64,000 nt of DNA from Ardenticatenales bacterium (GTDB taxonomy: Bacteria; Chloroflexota; Anaerolineae; Promineifilales; Promineifilaceae): positions 13,532 through 77,531 of the forward strand of contig JACKBM010000024.1 of the NCBI GenBank assembly GCA_020634575.1, written 5' to 3'. How positions within the stretch are numbered: the first letter of the stretch is position 1; every line of letters starts with the position of its first letter. Positions 1 through 9,310 of the stretch are shown here, piece by piece. The notes under the pieces were generated by a model. That model did not search any database. It had not been told where the DNA came from and was given only the letters and a program-made list of their open reading frames with translations. A program made the position numbers and the translations under genes.

Positions 1-1068
1 GCGGCCTCTACTGCTATCGGGTGGGTGAATGGCGCCCGCCGGGCGGCGGCGGCCGACCTGTTGACGTTGTTGGCGGCGGAGCCGGCGGTTGGCCGGTTGT
101 TATTGGCGACGCCGACGCTGCAAGGGATGGTGTTACCGGCCGGTGTCGAACACGTGCCCACACCGCCTGGCCCCATTCATCTGGGCCGTTTCCTGGCCGA
201 ACTGGTTGAACGCGAACAGATTGAGAAGCTGCTTTATCTGGGCGGGGGCGCGGCCCCATTGCTGACGCCGGCTGAATTGGCTGAGTGTTGCAGCTGGCTG
301 AGTTCAATGGCGCGGGGCGTCGTCACCAACAATCGCTTTGCCAGCGATTGGGCCGGTATTGCGCCGGCCAATTGTCTGGCTGATCATGCGGAGCGGCTAC
401 CGCGGGACAATATGTTGGGTTGGGTGCTGGGTGAAGAAGCCGGTCTGCCGGTAAAGGCGCTCGCCCCGAATACCGCCACCCGGCTGGACATCGACACTCC
501 CCTGGAACTGGTCATCCTGCAACGACATCCGCAGACCGCGCCGCAGTTGCGCCAGTTTTTAGCGCCCCTGCCACTCCCCATGGACCATTTTGAGACGATT
601 TTGACTGGTCTGAGCCGGCCGGCCAGCCGCTGGTTGATATCCGGCCGGTTGGCACCGGGCCCCTGGAGCCGTTTGAATCAGGTCACCCAATGCTGGTTTC
701 GCGTCTTGTCTGAGGAGCGCGGGATGGTCTCCAGCGGCCGGCAGACTGACGGCGCGGCCTTCTCCTTTTTTGCCGCGCACCTGGAAGCCGTCGGCCCGGA
801 GCGTTTCTGGCGTCAGCTACAGGAACAGGCTGATGGGCTGTTAATTGACACGCGGGTTATGCTGGCCCATCATAATCGTTGGCCCCCTGATACTGACCGC
901 TTCGCCTCTGATCTTCTGCAGCCGGAACTGGTTGAAGATCCCTGGCTGCGGCAATTTACGATGGCAGCAGTTACTTCTGGCATTCCGCTTCTGCTGGGCG
1001 GCCATTCCTTGATGGCCGGCGCCCTCTATGCTATCTGTGACTTCCTGGCCGGGGATGTTAAAATATAG
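1..1068 (+). CDS. Nucleotidyltransferase-like protein, 5' partial
   Basis: The frame is open from base 1 and a GTG lies at 25, so the true start is probably upstream of the window. I do not recognise the protein with certainty. The central part (around residues 130-175 counted from the GTG) reads LPRDN, then RLDIDTP followed by a hydrophobic helix. This resembles the end of a MobA/CofC-like nucleotidyltransferase fold, where a D-x-D-T-P-x-D motif is typical. The N-terminal Ala/Leu-rich stretch would then be a core strand-helix of a Rossmann-like fold. No signal peptide or membrane segment is seen. It ends 2 bases before the phosphatase gene, so the two are probably co-transcribed. The function is an inference from motif shape only. 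Confidence 0.6.
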   Translation, partial: AASTAIGWVNGARRAAAADLLTLLAAEPAVGRLLLATPTLQGMVLPAGVEHVPTPPGPIHLGRFLAELVEREQIEKLLYLGGGAAPLLTPAELAECCSWLSSMARGVVTNNRFASDWAGIAPANCLADHAERLPRDNMLGWVLGEEAGLPVKALAPNTATRLDIDTPLELVILQRHPQTAPQLRQFLAPLPLPMDHFETILTGLSRPASRWLISGRLAPGPWSRLNQVTQCWFRVLSEERGMVSSGRQTDGAAFSFFAAHLEAVGPERFWRQLQEQADGLLIDTRVMLAHHNRWPPDTDRFASDLLQPELVEDPWLRQFTMAAVTSGIPLLLGGHSLMAGALYAICDFLAGDVKI

Positions 1069-1070
1069 TC

Positions 1071-1544
1071 ATGCCACACCTTCTTTTTGTTTGTACCGCC
1101 AACATCTGCCGCTCGCCGCTTGCCGAGGGCTATTTCCGCCAGAGGCTCCAGGAACAGGGGCTGGATGACTGGATTGTCAGCTCCGCTGGGACCTGGGCTG
1201 AGCAGGTTCGGGGCGCTTCGCGCTATAGCGTGGAAGTGATGTCGGATATGGGTGTTGATATTGGCTCGCATCGCGCCCGGATGATCGATGAGACCATTCT
1301 AGCCGGTGTGGATCTCATTTTGACGATGGAGTCTGGCCATGCCGAGGCGCTGCGGGCGGAGTTTCCGCGGCACGCGCACAAGGTATACCTGCTCAGCGCG
1401 ATGGCGGGCCCGGAGTACAACATCGCCGACCCCTACGGTGGTCCGCGCACCGATTATGAGATGATGGCTCGCGATGTGACGCGTCTGATTGACGAAGGTT
1501 GGGAGCAGATTATGGCGCTGGGTTATAGAGCTGCTGAAGCCTGA
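1071..1544 (+). CDS. Low molecular weight protein-tyrosine phosphatase
   Basis: A 157-residue protein that starts with the P-loop MPHLLFVCTANICRSP. This gives the C-x5-R-S signature of LMW phosphatases, with nucleophile Cys8, Arg14 and Ser15. The general-acid loop is visible near the C-terminus as ADPYGG (family D-P). The length is normal for the family (about 150). It hydrolyses phosphotyrosine or phosphoarginine on cytoplasmic targets; the substrate cannot be told from sequence. The ATG lies 2 bases after the stop of the preceding gene, which suggests an operon. It converges with the HNH gene, only 7 bases separating the stops. Confidence 0.93.
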   Translation: MPHLLFVCTANICRSPLAEGYFRQRLQEQGLDDWIVSSAGTWAEQVRGASRYSVEVMSDMGVDIGSHRARMIDETILAGVDLILTMESGHAEALRAEFPRHAHKVYLLSAMAGPEYNIADPYGGPRTDYEMMARDVTRLIDEGWEQIMALGYRAAEA

Positions 1545-1551
1545 GTCAGGG

Positions 1552-2073
1552 CTACCATCCTTCGATGAAGGGCCGCCACTCGGTATGCCGCGAGAGGTGC
1601 GTGCCGAAACGATATTCGGCTGAGGCGGGCGGCTCAGTCGGCTGGCGCAGCAGCTTCATGTTGGCCTGGGCCAACAATTTGCCCCCTTTGCGACGGTTAC
1701 AATTTTGACAGGCCGCAACCAGATTGGTCCAGGAGTGGGGGCCACCGGCATGCCGGGGCTCGATATGGTCAATGGTCAGCAGCGAGGTGCGCCGGCCGCA
1801 ATATTGGCAGGTGAAATCATCCCGGCGCAGGATCTCGCGCTTGGAAAGTGCGATACGCGTGCGGGGCCGCTTGACCATATAATTGAGGCGGATAATTGAG
1901 GGAAGTTCGAACTTATGCTGATGGGTCTGGATGTAGCCGCGGCCATTCATGACAATCTCGGCTTTACCGAGATAAACCATAGACAAGGCCCGACGGGTGC
2001 TGCAAACGTTTAGGGGCTCAAAGTTTACGTTGAGCAGAAGCACTGCTTCATTGATGAAACTTTTTGCTAGCAT
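1552..2073 (-). CDS. HNH endonuclease family protein
   Basis: A 173-residue protein with the HNH zinc-finger nuclease core in the middle: CQYCGRR (first Cys pair), LTIDHIEPRHAGG (the D-H catalytic step), then NLVAACQNCNRRKGG (N and second Cys pair). The N-terminal about 70 residues (LLLNVNFEPLNVCSTRRA) match the region seen in the widespread stand-alone bacterial HNH proteins of this size. These proteins are found next to housekeeping genes and have no proven role. They are probable metal-dependent DNA nucleases. The gene is divergent from the Nif3-like gene and converges on the phosphatase. No restriction-modification partner is nearby. Confidence 0.9.
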   Translation of the reverse strand: MLAKSFINEAVLLLNVNFEPLNVCSTRRALSMVYLGKAEIVMNGRGYIQTHQHKFELPSIIRLNYMVKRPRTRIALSKREILRRDDFTCQYCGRRTSLLTIDHIEPRHAGGPHSWTNLVAACQNCNRRKGGKLLAQANMKLLRQPTEPPASAEYRFGTHLSRHTEWRPFIEGW

Positions 2074-2124
2074 AGTTCAAGTACAAAATGACAACGGTCA
2101 ACAGTATAACGGGGCTTGAAAGTG

Positions 2125-2147
2125 AGGTCAACCGGTTATACCGACCT
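2125..2147. promoter_or_regulatory. Dyad in the HNH/Nif3 divergent promoter region
   Basis: AGGTC at 2125-2129 and GACCT at 2143-2147 form an inverted repeat around an internal AACCGGTT palindrome. It sits in the 103-base gap between two divergent genes. An operator role is an inference from position and symmetry only. Confidence 0.3.
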
Positions 2148-2176
2148 TAACCTGATGTTTACATGGGTGGAAAACG

Positions 2177-2932
2177 ATGAAAACGACTGCTCTGATCAGC
2201 CATCTGGATGAGTTCCTTCGTATCAATGAATATGCTGATTACGGGCCGCAGGGGTTGCAGGTAGAGGCGGCCAGAGATGAGATAAAACGGGTGGCTCTGG
2301 CCGTCGATTCGGCGCCGGCGGTCATTGCTGCAGCTGCAGAGTGGGGGGCCGATATGCTGCTGGTACACCACGGCCTGTTCTGGGGGCCTACGCAGAATAT
2401 CAGCGGGCCGCTGGGTCAGCGGGTGCGCGGGCTGCTGGGCGCTGATATGCACCTGTATGCAGCCCATCTGGCGCTGGATGGGCATGATCTGGTCGGTAAC
2501 AATGCGGTCCTGGCTCAGATGTTTGATATTCTGGTTGAGAGCTGGTGGTGTACGCCCAAAAATCAGCCGATTGGGGTTTTGGGGATGGCACCGGCCGGTA
2601 CCACACTCGCCGATCTCACGGCCACGGTGGGCGAAAAGCTAGGTGCGCAGCCGCGTGTCCTGGCCCATGGTCCGGCGCAAGTCAGCCAGGTCGCCATCGT
2701 GTCCGGCTTTGGCGCTAACAATATTGCCGAGGCGGCGGCTCTGGGCGCCGATACCTTTCTGACGGGTGAGACCTCCCATGCCCAGTTCTGGGATGCCAGT
2801 GATTATGGTCTCAATCTGATTTACGCCGGCCACTATGCCACGGAGACCGTCGGCGTGCAGGCGCTGGGCCAACATCTCCAGGAAAAGTTCACCCTGGAGA
2901 CCCGCTTCTTTGATTTTCCGACCGGGATGTAA
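2177..2932 (+). CDS. Nif3-like dinuclear metal centre protein
   Basis: A 251-residue Nif3/YbgI family protein. It shows the N-terminal NEYADYGPQGLQV segment, the metal-ligand motif MLLVHHGLFWG near residue 60, a YAAHLALDGHDL segment, and a C-terminal domain with LTGETSHAQFWDA and the late metal-ligand motif YAGHYATE. The family forms hexameric toroids with two metals per subunit. It is often annotated as GTP cyclohydrolase 1 type 2 homologue, but its physiological reaction is unsettled. The length is that of the short bacterial form without the inserted PII-like domain. The start is an ATG preceded by GGGTGGAAAACG. It converges with the beta-CASP gene, with 4 bases between the stops. Confidence 0.93.
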   Translation: MKTTALISHLDEFLRINEYADYGPQGLQVEAARDEIKRVALAVDSAPAVIAAAAEWGADMLLVHHGLFWGPTQNISGPLGQRVRGLLGADMHLYAAHLALDGHDLVGNNAVLAQMFDILVESWWCTPKNQPIGVLGMAPAGTTLADLTATVGEKLGAQPRVLAHGPAQVSQVAIVSGFGANNIAEAAALGADTFLTGETSHAQFWDASDYGLNLIYAGHYATETVGVQALGQHLQEKFTLETRFFDFPTGM

Positions 2933-2936
2933 GGGC

Positions 2937-4340
2937 TCAGAGCGTGAATTGTTGGTCCATTTCCGGTACGGTCACTTCCGGGTAGCCCAGTTCACGCAAG
3001 CCATCTGCAAAAGCAAACGAAGCGTCCGGCTCGCCATGGACGATGTAGGTATGCTTCGGCCGCTCGCTGATGTGATCGGCCCATTCAAGTAGTTCACCCC
3101 GATCAGCATGGCCGCTCAGTCCATTGAGGACAGCAACTTCAGCTCGCAGATTGTATTCTTCGCCGAATATTTTCACCCGCGGTTGTTTTTCCACGATCCG
3201 GCGGCCCAGCGTTTGGGGGGCCTGCCAGCCCGTGATCAGGATCGTATTACGCGGATCTTCCACATTGTTTTTCAGGTGATGCAGGATGCGCCCTGCTTCG
3301 GCCATGCCGCTGGCGCTGATAATCACTGAAGGTTCTGGATCGTCGTTGAGCGCTTTGGATTGGGAGACGGTCCGCGTGTAGCGCATGGTATCAAAGCCAA
3401 ATGGGTCCGCTCCATTTTCCAGCATGAAGGTTTCCAGCTCTTCATCGTACGCTTCCGGATGCAGGCGATAGATGCCGGTGGCGTCAATCGCCAATGGGCT
3501 ATCCACGTAGACCGGCAGCTGGTCATTGATCCGCTCGGCGAGAACCAATTGGTGGATGCGGTACACGAGTTCCTGCGTCCGGCCGACGGCAAACGCCGGC
3601 ATGATGAGCCGGCCGCCTCGTTTGGAAGTCCGGTTGATGATATCTGCCAGGGTGTCATCGGTGTCTTCATTGGCTGGATGGAAGCGGTTGCCATACGTGC
3701 TTTCGCAGATAAGGATATCGGCTTCCTTGATGAAGGTCGGATCGCGCAGAATCGGCCGGTTTGGCCGGCCAATGTCGCCGCTGAAGACGAGGCGGACATC
3801 CTGTTTGCTCTCGTGATCTTCGATGTCCAAAGCAACCATGGCCGAACCCAGGATGTGGCCGGCGTCATAAAAGGTGAGATGCACACCGGGCGCGATTTCG
3901 CGGCTACGTTCATAGCCAATAGCGAGAAAATAGCGCAGGCTGTCGATGCTGTCTTCCACGGTATACAGCGGCTCGACCGGCGGTAACCCTTCCTTGGCTC
4001 GTTTTTTATTCACATATTCGACATCGTATTGCTGAATACGCGCGCTGTCACGCAGCATGATCGTACAGAGGTCGCGCGAGGCATAAGTGGCGACGATATC
4101 GCCTTTGAAGCCATTCTTGACCAGATTGGGGATATTGCCGCTGTGATCAATGTGAGCGTGGGAAAGAACCAGGACGTCGATGGAGGCTGGGTCAAAGGGG
4201 AACTCAAGGTTTTTCTCGTAGCTCTCAGCGCGTTTGCCCTGATATAAACCGCAATCCAGTAGAATCCGCTTGCCGTTCACGGTGAGAAGATGGCGCGAAC
4301 CGGTCACCGTCCGGGCGGCGCCGTGAAATGCGAGTTGCAT
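2937..4340 (-). CDS. MBL-fold beta-CASP RNA-processing exonuclease/endonuclease
   Basis: A 467-residue metallo-beta-lactamase/beta-CASP protein of the CPSF-like bacterial type. The metal-binding motif is SHAHIDHSGNIP (His61, His63, Asp65, His66). Motif 3 is DAGHILGSAM and motif 4 is SGDIGRP. The beta-CASP insert follows, with SASGMAEAGRILHHL and ILITGWQAPQTLGRR, and the last motif is LSGHADRGEL. The closest characterised relatives are RNA-degrading enzymes such as Thermus TTHA0252, so an RNase role is expected. It lies 4 bases downstream of an RNase D gene in the same direction. This suggests an RNA-processing operon of two nucleases. Confidence 0.93.
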   Translation of the reverse strand: MQLAFHGAARTVTGSRHLLTVNGKRILLDCGLYQGKRAESYEKNLEFPFDPASIDVLVLSHAHIDHSGNIPNLVKNGFKGDIVATYASRDLCTIMLRDSARIQQYDVEYVNKKRAKEGLPPVEPLYTVEDSIDSLRYFLAIGYERSREIAPGVHLTFYDAGHILGSAMVALDIEDHESKQDVRLVFSGDIGRPNRPILRDPTFIKEADILICESTYGNRFHPANEDTDDTLADIINRTSKRGGRLIMPAFAVGRTQELVYRIHQLVLAERINDQLPVYVDSPLAIDATGIYRLHPEAYDEELETFMLENGADPFGFDTMRYTRTVSQSKALNDDPEPSVIISASGMAEAGRILHHLKNNVEDPRNTILITGWQAPQTLGRRIVEKQPRVKIFGEEYNLRAEVAVLNGLSGHADRGELLEWADHISERPKHTYIVHGEPDASFAFADGLRELGYPEVTVPEMDQQFTL

Positions 4341-4344
4341 AAAT

Positions 4345-5502
4345 CTAGCCTTCCTTTTGCTGAAGTTGTTCGATCAAATCGGCCGCGTAAGTTTTGAAGC
4401 GCCAGGGACCGAGCACATTCAGCTCGGCCAACTGGTCGATGGTTTGCGGGTTCTCATGGGCCAGAGCCCAGAGCGCGTCCCGGCTCAGGATGACATCAGA
4501 TTCCACACCCCGGGCCTGGCCGCGCAGCTTGCGCCATTGATGAAGCATCTCATAGCGTTCGACGACGTCATCGGGTGTGCGCGGCCGGCGTGGGGGCCGC
4601 TTGGGCGCTGCGCTGCCTTCGTTGTCCTGGATGATGCGCAGAATCTGCCGGCCATATCGCCTGATCTGGCCAAAGCTCATGCCGCGGATCTGCCGTAGAT
4701 CCTCCATGTAGCGCGGTTTCTCCTCGGCCAGTAATAAGACAGTTTTATTGCCGAATATTTTGAAATGAGGTCGATTCTGCCGCCGGGCTTCCTGGTCGCG
4801 ATAGATAAACAGAGCTTTGACAATCGCCTGTTCTTCCGGTTTCAGCTTGGTCACGCCATTGAGACGCCAGAAGTCGTCTGCTGAGAACGATGTGTCCGGC
4901 AATTTTACGACGCTCTGTTCGGCGAAAATCTCCTGGGCTTCTTCCCAGTAACCTTCAGACTTGATTTCGGCGACGAGAACATCGCGCAGGGCGGACAGGA
5001 AATGGGTGTCGCGCTGGGCGTAGGCCAGTTCGCCGGCCGATAATGGCCGGTGGCACCAGTTGGATTTCTGGTATTTCTTGTCCAACTCAACGTTGAAATA
5101 ATGTTCCAGGACGTTGGCCAGACCTACTTTGCTATGGCCGAGGATGCGGACAGCCCACATCGTGTCAAACAGGTTCTGCAACTGCCAGCCATAGTCGCGC
5201 TTCATGAGCATCAGATCGTACTCCGCTGCGTGGAAGATTTTCTCCACGCTCGGATCCTCGACCATGACGCCGAGTGGGCTGAGGTCCAGGCCGGCTTGCG
5301 GGTCGATGATGTAATCGTGGCCAGGCACCGAGATCTGAATCAGGCAGACACGCTCCTGGTAGGCATACATGCTGTTGGATTCCAGATCGATGGAAAGCTG
5401 AGACTGCGGCTGCAGGACGGCCAGACATTGGCTCCAGGCAGCTGGGGTTTCAATAAACTCGTAATCAGGCAGATTCAATGATAGCTCCGCGGACATAGAC
5501 AA
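4345..5502 (-). CDS. rnd: Ribonuclease D
   Basis: A 385-residue 3'-5' exoribonuclease with the DEDD fold. Exo I is LSIDLESNSMYAYQ (Asp39, Glu41), Exo II lies around FHAAEYDLMLM, and Exo III is ELAYAQRDTHFL. An HRDC domain follows at about residues 210-295 (KLKPEEQAIVKALFIYRDQEA, then RGMSFGQIRRYG), and a second HRDC-like helical region forms the C-terminus. Family members trim the 3' ends of tRNA and other stable RNAs. The size agrees with E. coli RNase D (about 375). It is upstream of and co-oriented with the beta-CASP nuclease, and divergent from the GNAT gene. Confidence 0.93.
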   Translation of the reverse strand: MSMSAELSLNLPDYEFIETPAAWSQCLAVLQPQSQLSIDLESNSMYAYQERVCLIQISVPGHDYIIDPQAGLDLSPLGVMVEDPSVEKIFHAAEYDLMLMKRDYGWQLQNLFDTMWAVRILGHSKVGLANVLEHYFNVELDKKYQKSNWCHRPLSAGELAYAQRDTHFLSALRDVLVAEIKSEGYWEEAQEIFAEQSVVKLPDTSFSADDFWRLNGVTKLKPEEQAIVKALFIYRDQEARRQNRPHFKIFGNKTVLLLAEEKPRYMEDLRQIRGMSFGQIRRYGRQILRIIQDNEGSAAPKRPPRRPRTPDDVVERYEMLHQWRKLRGQARGVESDVILSRDALWALAHENPQTIDQLAELNVLGPWRFKTYAADLIEQLQQKEG

Positions 5503-5571
5503 TACCTAATTGTACCAATCCCGTTCCTGAAACGCGACCCTCTGGAGTAGTACCGATGGTAAAATGAGGCG

Positions 5572-6507
5572 ATGAGCCCCGCATTGCCCCGCATAACGCC
5601 TATCCGCTGGTGGGAGTTGCCCGCCATCGCCCGCATGACACGGTATAACCTGGGCGAGGTGGATCAGCAACTGCGTCATCTACTCCAGCACCCGGTGTGG
5701 CATTGGTGGGTGCGCCTGATCGGGCCATTTTACCTGGGTGCCGGCGGTACGGGGTATAAAGCGTTGCTGGGCCGGCAGATTGCGGGCTGTGCGTTTATCA
5801 GCTTTCGGCGACAGAGCGGCTACATTTACAATGTCCAGGTGAACGAGGCGTGGCGCCGGCAGCGGATTGGCTGGCAGCTCATGGCCCATTTGGAGGCGCA
5901 GGCTCTCAGCAAAGGCTATGGCTGGACGGCGCTGTACGTGGACAGAGGCAATGAGGCAGGGCGCTCGCTCTATCAGCATATGGGTTATCGTCCTTACTTC
6001 AGCCATTATTGGCGCCGGCGCCAGGCTGATGGCTGGCCTCTGCCGCCGAGTCGTGATGTGCAAGTCAAGGCGTTGCGCCGGCCGGAAGCGGTGGAGCTAC
6101 ATCAATATTTTAGCCAGCATGAGCTGTTTCATGGGGACGCGTGGGCGGCGCGGCTTGTGGCCGATGATTATCCGATCTCCCTGCCGGCAGGTGGGTTGAG
6201 CTGGCGCTGCCTGCATGAAGGGACGGAGATTGGTTTTGCCTGGGGGGATTATCTGCGGGACCGGCCGGTTCTCAACCTCTACCTGCACCATCACTGGTGG
6301 GGAAACGGCCCGATTCTGGCCGCCACCCTGGCCGCTGTGCGAGAAGCAGCCGGCTGGCAAAGCAGTTACATGGACCTGCTGTTAGGCAGCAGTGGCCACG
6401 GCAACGCCAGCCAAACGGCGCTCCTTGAACTCGGCTTTCAGCAGCGGACCCAGGCCCGCCTGCTCCTGCTCAAATCGCTACTGTCTTCAGTCGACGGCGA
6501 CAGTTAG
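5572..6507 (+). CDS. GNAT family N-acetyltransferase
   Basis: A 311-residue protein. The N-terminal half (about residues 1-150) is a GNAT domain: YIYNVQVNEAWRRQRIGWQLMAHLE gives strand 4 and the acetyl-CoA R-x-x-R-x-G loop, followed by ALYVDRGNEAGRSLYQHMGY. The C-terminal half is a more diverged domain that may be a second, degenerate GNAT fold. The substrate is unknown. The start ATG has GAGG a few bases upstream. Its TAG stop overlaps the TAA stop of the convergent epimerase gene (both within 6504-6507). Confidence 0.85.
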   Translation: MSPALPRITPIRWWELPAIARMTRYNLGEVDQQLRHLLQHPVWHWWVRLIGPFYLGAGGTGYKALLGRQIAGCAFISFRRQSGYIYNVQVNEAWRRQRIGWQLMAHLEAQALSKGYGWTALYVDRGNEAGRSLYQHMGYRPYFSHYWRRRQADGWPLPPSRDVQVKALRRPEAVELHQYFSQHELFHGDAWAARLVADDYPISLPAGGLSWRCLHEGTEIGFAWGDYLRDRPVLNLYLHHHWWGNGPILAATLAAVREAAGWQSSYMDLLLGSSGHGNASQTALLELGFQQRTQARLLLLKSLLSSVDGDS

Positions 6508-7454
6508 CGGGCGTGCTCCCGGTACCATTCCCAGAAAGCAGCCACACCATCGACAACCGACACCTTGGGGGAGTATTCAAGCAGACGGCGCGCCTTGCTG
6601 ATATCGGCATATGTCCGGACTACGTCAGCAGAGATTTTTGGTTTGGCCACCACATTGGCCTTGCCGCCTGACAGCTCTTCGATCATGTGGACAAAGTCCA
6701 TCAGCTTCACCGGTTCGCCACGGCCGATGTTAAAGATCTCATAGCCCATGGGCTTATCCAGCGCCAGGACCACACCATCGGTGATGTCTTCCACAAAGGT
6801 CCAGTCACGGTACATTTCACCACCCTCGTAAAGCGGGATCTCGATCCCTTTGGTGATGCTGTCCGCCACGAGATAAGCCATCATATCGGGCCGGCCGTTG
6901 GGGCCATAGACAGTGAAGAAGCGAATGGCCGTGAAGTTGAGGCCGTACAGGTGATGGTAGGTGAAGCCCAGCATTTCGGCAGCCCGTTTGGCGGCGGCAT
7001 AAGGTTGCAGGGGCCGGTCACAGGGGTCCGTTTCGACAAAGGGGATCTGTTTGGTGTCGCCATACACAGATGAAGTGGAGGCAAAGACAAAATTGCCCAC
7101 GCCCTCAGCTTTGGCGCCATCCATTAAGTTCTGGGTGCCATTGTAATCGACATTGACATAGACTTCCGGGTATTGGACGGCGTTGCGGACGCCCGCCAGG
7201 GCAGCCAGATGGGCGACGGCAGCAAACTTTTCAGCGGCAAAAATCGCCAGAATTTGCTCCCGATCACGAATGTCCGCTTCAATCATGCGGAACTTGTCGT
7301 ATTGATTAAGGCGAACCTCATTGGCCCGCTTTTTGCGGACATCGTAATAGTCGTTGAAATTGTCCAGCCCAACCACTGTGTCGCCGCGGCGAAGCAGTTT
7401 TTCAGCCAGATTGCTGCCGATAAAACCGGCCGCACCGGTCACCAGGATTTTCAT
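6504..7454 (-). CDS. NAD-dependent NDP-sugar epimerase (UDP-glucuronate 4-epimerase-like)
   Basis: A 316-residue extended SDR. It starts MKILVTGAAGFIGSNLAEKL, giving the NAD-binding GxxGxxG. It then shows VGLDNFNDYYDVRKKRAN, the STSSVYGD catalytic Ser/Thr segment, YAAAKRAAE (Tyr-x3-Lys) and a substrate loop with FFTVYGPNGRPDM. The DNFNDYYD and R-F-F-T-V-Y-G-P-x-G-R-P-D-M motifs are those of UDP-glucuronate 4-epimerases. That would supply UDP-galacturonate for envelope polysaccharide, in line with the glycosyltransferases nearby. I chose the ATG at 7454 because GGGAGC lies 5 bases upstream; an in-frame TTG 12 bases further up is less likely. Confidence 0.9.
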   Translation of the reverse strand: MKILVTGAAGFIGSNLAEKLLRRGDTVVGLDNFNDYYDVRKKRANEVRLNQYDKFRMIEADIRDREQILAIFAAEKFAAVAHLAALAGVRNAVQYPEVYVNVDYNGTQNLMDGAKAEGVGNFVFASTSSVYGDTKQIPFVETDPCDRPLQPYAAAKRAAEMLGFTYHHLYGLNFTAIRFFTVYGPNGRPDMMAYLVADSITKGIEIPLYEGGEMYRDWTFVEDITDGVVLALDKPMGYEIFNIGRGEPVKLMDFVHMIEELSGGKANVVAKPKISADVVRTYADISKARRLLEYSPKVSVVDGVAAFWEWYREHAR

Positions 7455-7559
7455 AATTGCTCCCAAAAATTGACAGAGTGCCTCACCCTGTCGCTGAAAA
7501 AATGTACCGCACCTATTGTATTTAGAGCCCGACCGTCGGGTACCAGTACCATTGTCCCA

Positions 7560-9302
7560 CTACTGCCCGTCACTGGCATTGAGGTCATGTACCATCAGCT
7601 GTAGATCACGACGGCCGCGCCATTCGTTGATGCTCAGCGAATAGACCAGGTCAATGCGCGCCGGCATTTCATGGGCCCAGGCACTCTGACGGAAGGCGAT
7701 CGCCTTCATCTCGCGCCAGCCATCGCTCAAATCCAGCTGGAGATGAGCCTTGTCCGACCCCACGACCCGGGATTGCAGCACCGCGACATTGCGGCTGACA
7801 AAAACCGGGGTAGGGTTGCTGAATCCGGTTGGCTCAAGCTGGCTCAGCATCTCTACCAGGGCAAAGTCGACCTCCGAAAGTTCAATTTCACTGTCGATTT
7901 CCAGACGCGGTGCCAGGTTCAGACCGGTGAGCGCTTCAGCCGCAATTTGATTGAGCTGGGTTTGCAGGGCGGGCAAGTTCTCATTGCGGACTGTCAGGCC
8001 GGCTGCCTGAGCATGGCCGCCATAATGCTCCAGCAGGTCTGCCACCTCGTCCAGCGCCTGGGTGATATGAAACTCCGGGATGGAACGGCAGGAGCCACGG
8101 CTTTCCGCTGGTCCTTTCTCGATGACCACGGTGGGCCGGTAATAACGCTCAGCCAGCCGGCTGGCAACCAGACCCACGACGCCGGGGAGGAACTCACTGT
8201 CAGCCGCAAAAATGAGCGGCATGTCCTTGTCGATAAGGGTCTCGGCTCGGGCGGTGAGCGAGCGGGTGTGGTCCTGGCGTTCCCGGTTGAGGGCATTGAG
8301 CCGCAGGGCGAGCTTCTCGGCGCTGTCCGGCCGCTGGCGCAGATCCATATCGGTGAGCGCCAACAAGCGGGCGGCGTCATAAGCGTGGGCCAGGCGGCCA
8401 GCAGCATTGATGCGCGGCGCCAACCCGAAGGCAATGGATTCGGCAGTCATGCCGCCAGCCCGCAGGCCCGATTGTTCCGCCAGCGCCCGCAAACCAGGGC
8501 GCCCCAGCTGATTCAGCGTTTTTAGTCCCTCAATGACGAGTATACGGTTTTCGCCCAGCAGAGGTGCCAGGTCGGCAACCGTGCCCAGAGCGACGAGGTC
8601 GAGTAGCTGGCTTAGCTCGTAGTTAGCCTGTTGCGGCAGCGCCTGCTGGAGCGCTTCTGCCAGTTTGTAGGCGATACCAACCCCGGCAAGCATCTTTTCC
8701 GGGTATTCGGAGTCTGGCCGTTTGGGGTTGATGACGGCCAGGGCCGGCGGCAGCTGCTCGCCCAGGCTGTGATGATCAGTGATGATCAGATCCAGGCCGA
8801 TGGCCCGGGCGTGTTCTGCCTCAGCGACGGAACGGATGCCGCAGTCCACAGTGATGACCAGGTCGGCGCCCAGCTCTTCACGGATGTGAGTGAGGGCATC
8901 AAAATTCAGACCATAACCTTCGTCAATGCGATCGGGAATGTAGGGGCGGGCTTGTTGGCGGGAAAGGCCCAGACCGCGCAGCGCCTCGACCAGCAGCACC
9001 GTCGCGGTGACGCCGTCCGCATCAAAGTCGCCATAGACGACGATTGTTTCGTCGCCGGTAATGGCTTGCCGGATACGTTCAACCGCTTTGTCCATATCGG
9101 CCAGGAGAAACGGATCCGTGCTGGCGGTGTAGCGCCCCTCAAGGAACGATTGCACCGCCCCGGCCGAATCCAGCCCCCGGTTATAAAGCAGTTGCAGGAA
9201 TATGGGTGAGAGTTCGCCCAACGCCTGCACCAGGCTGGGGGGGGCTGGTGGTTGTACCAGCCAGCGTTTGGGGGGCAAAGAATGTGGGCGCATGATACTC
9301 AT
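7560..9302 (-). CDS. recJ: Single-stranded-DNA-specific exonuclease RecJ
   Basis: A 580-residue DHH-family 5'-3' ssDNA exonuclease. The motifs appear in order: VVYGDFDADGVTAT (motif I), DLVITVDCGI (II), IITDHHSLGEQLP (DHH, III), FGLAPRINAAGRL, and the DHHA1 motif EHYGGHAQAAGLTV. A C-terminal OB-like region follows. The length is typical of bacterial RecJ. It acts in recombination repair (RecFOR) and mismatch repair. The ATG at 9302 lies only 9 bases from the T-tract of a terminator that ends the upstream gene, so recJ must start from a promoter overlapping that hairpin or from read-through. Confidence 0.95.
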   Translation of the reverse strand: MSIMRPHSLPPKRWLVQPPAPPSLVQALGELSPIFLQLLYNRGLDSAGAVQSFLEGRYTASTDPFLLADMDKAVERIRQAITGDETIVVYGDFDADGVTATVLLVEALRGLGLSRQQARPYIPDRIDEGYGLNFDALTHIREELGADLVITVDCGIRSVAEAEHARAIGLDLIITDHHSLGEQLPPALAVINPKRPDSEYPEKMLAGVGIAYKLAEALQQALPQQANYELSQLLDLVALGTVADLAPLLGENRILVIEGLKTLNQLGRPGLRALAEQSGLRAGGMTAESIAFGLAPRINAAGRLAHAYDAARLLALTDMDLRQRPDSAEKLALRLNALNRERQDHTRSLTARAETLIDKDMPLIFAADSEFLPGVVGLVASRLAERYYRPTVVIEKGPAESRGSCRSIPEFHITQALDEVADLLEHYGGHAQAAGLTVRNENLPALQTQLNQIAAEALTGLNLAPRLEIDSEIELSEVDFALVEMLSQLEPTGFSNPTPVFVSRNVAVLQSRVVGSDKAHLQLDLSDGWREMKAIAFRQSAWAHEMPARIDLVYSLSINEWRGRRDLQLMVHDLNASDGQ

Positions 9303-9310
9303 TAGAAATG

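Noticed and set aside
7500..7559. Terminator after recJ
   Set aside because: CCCGAC-GGTCGGG can form a small hairpin, but there is no T-run and the stem is short.
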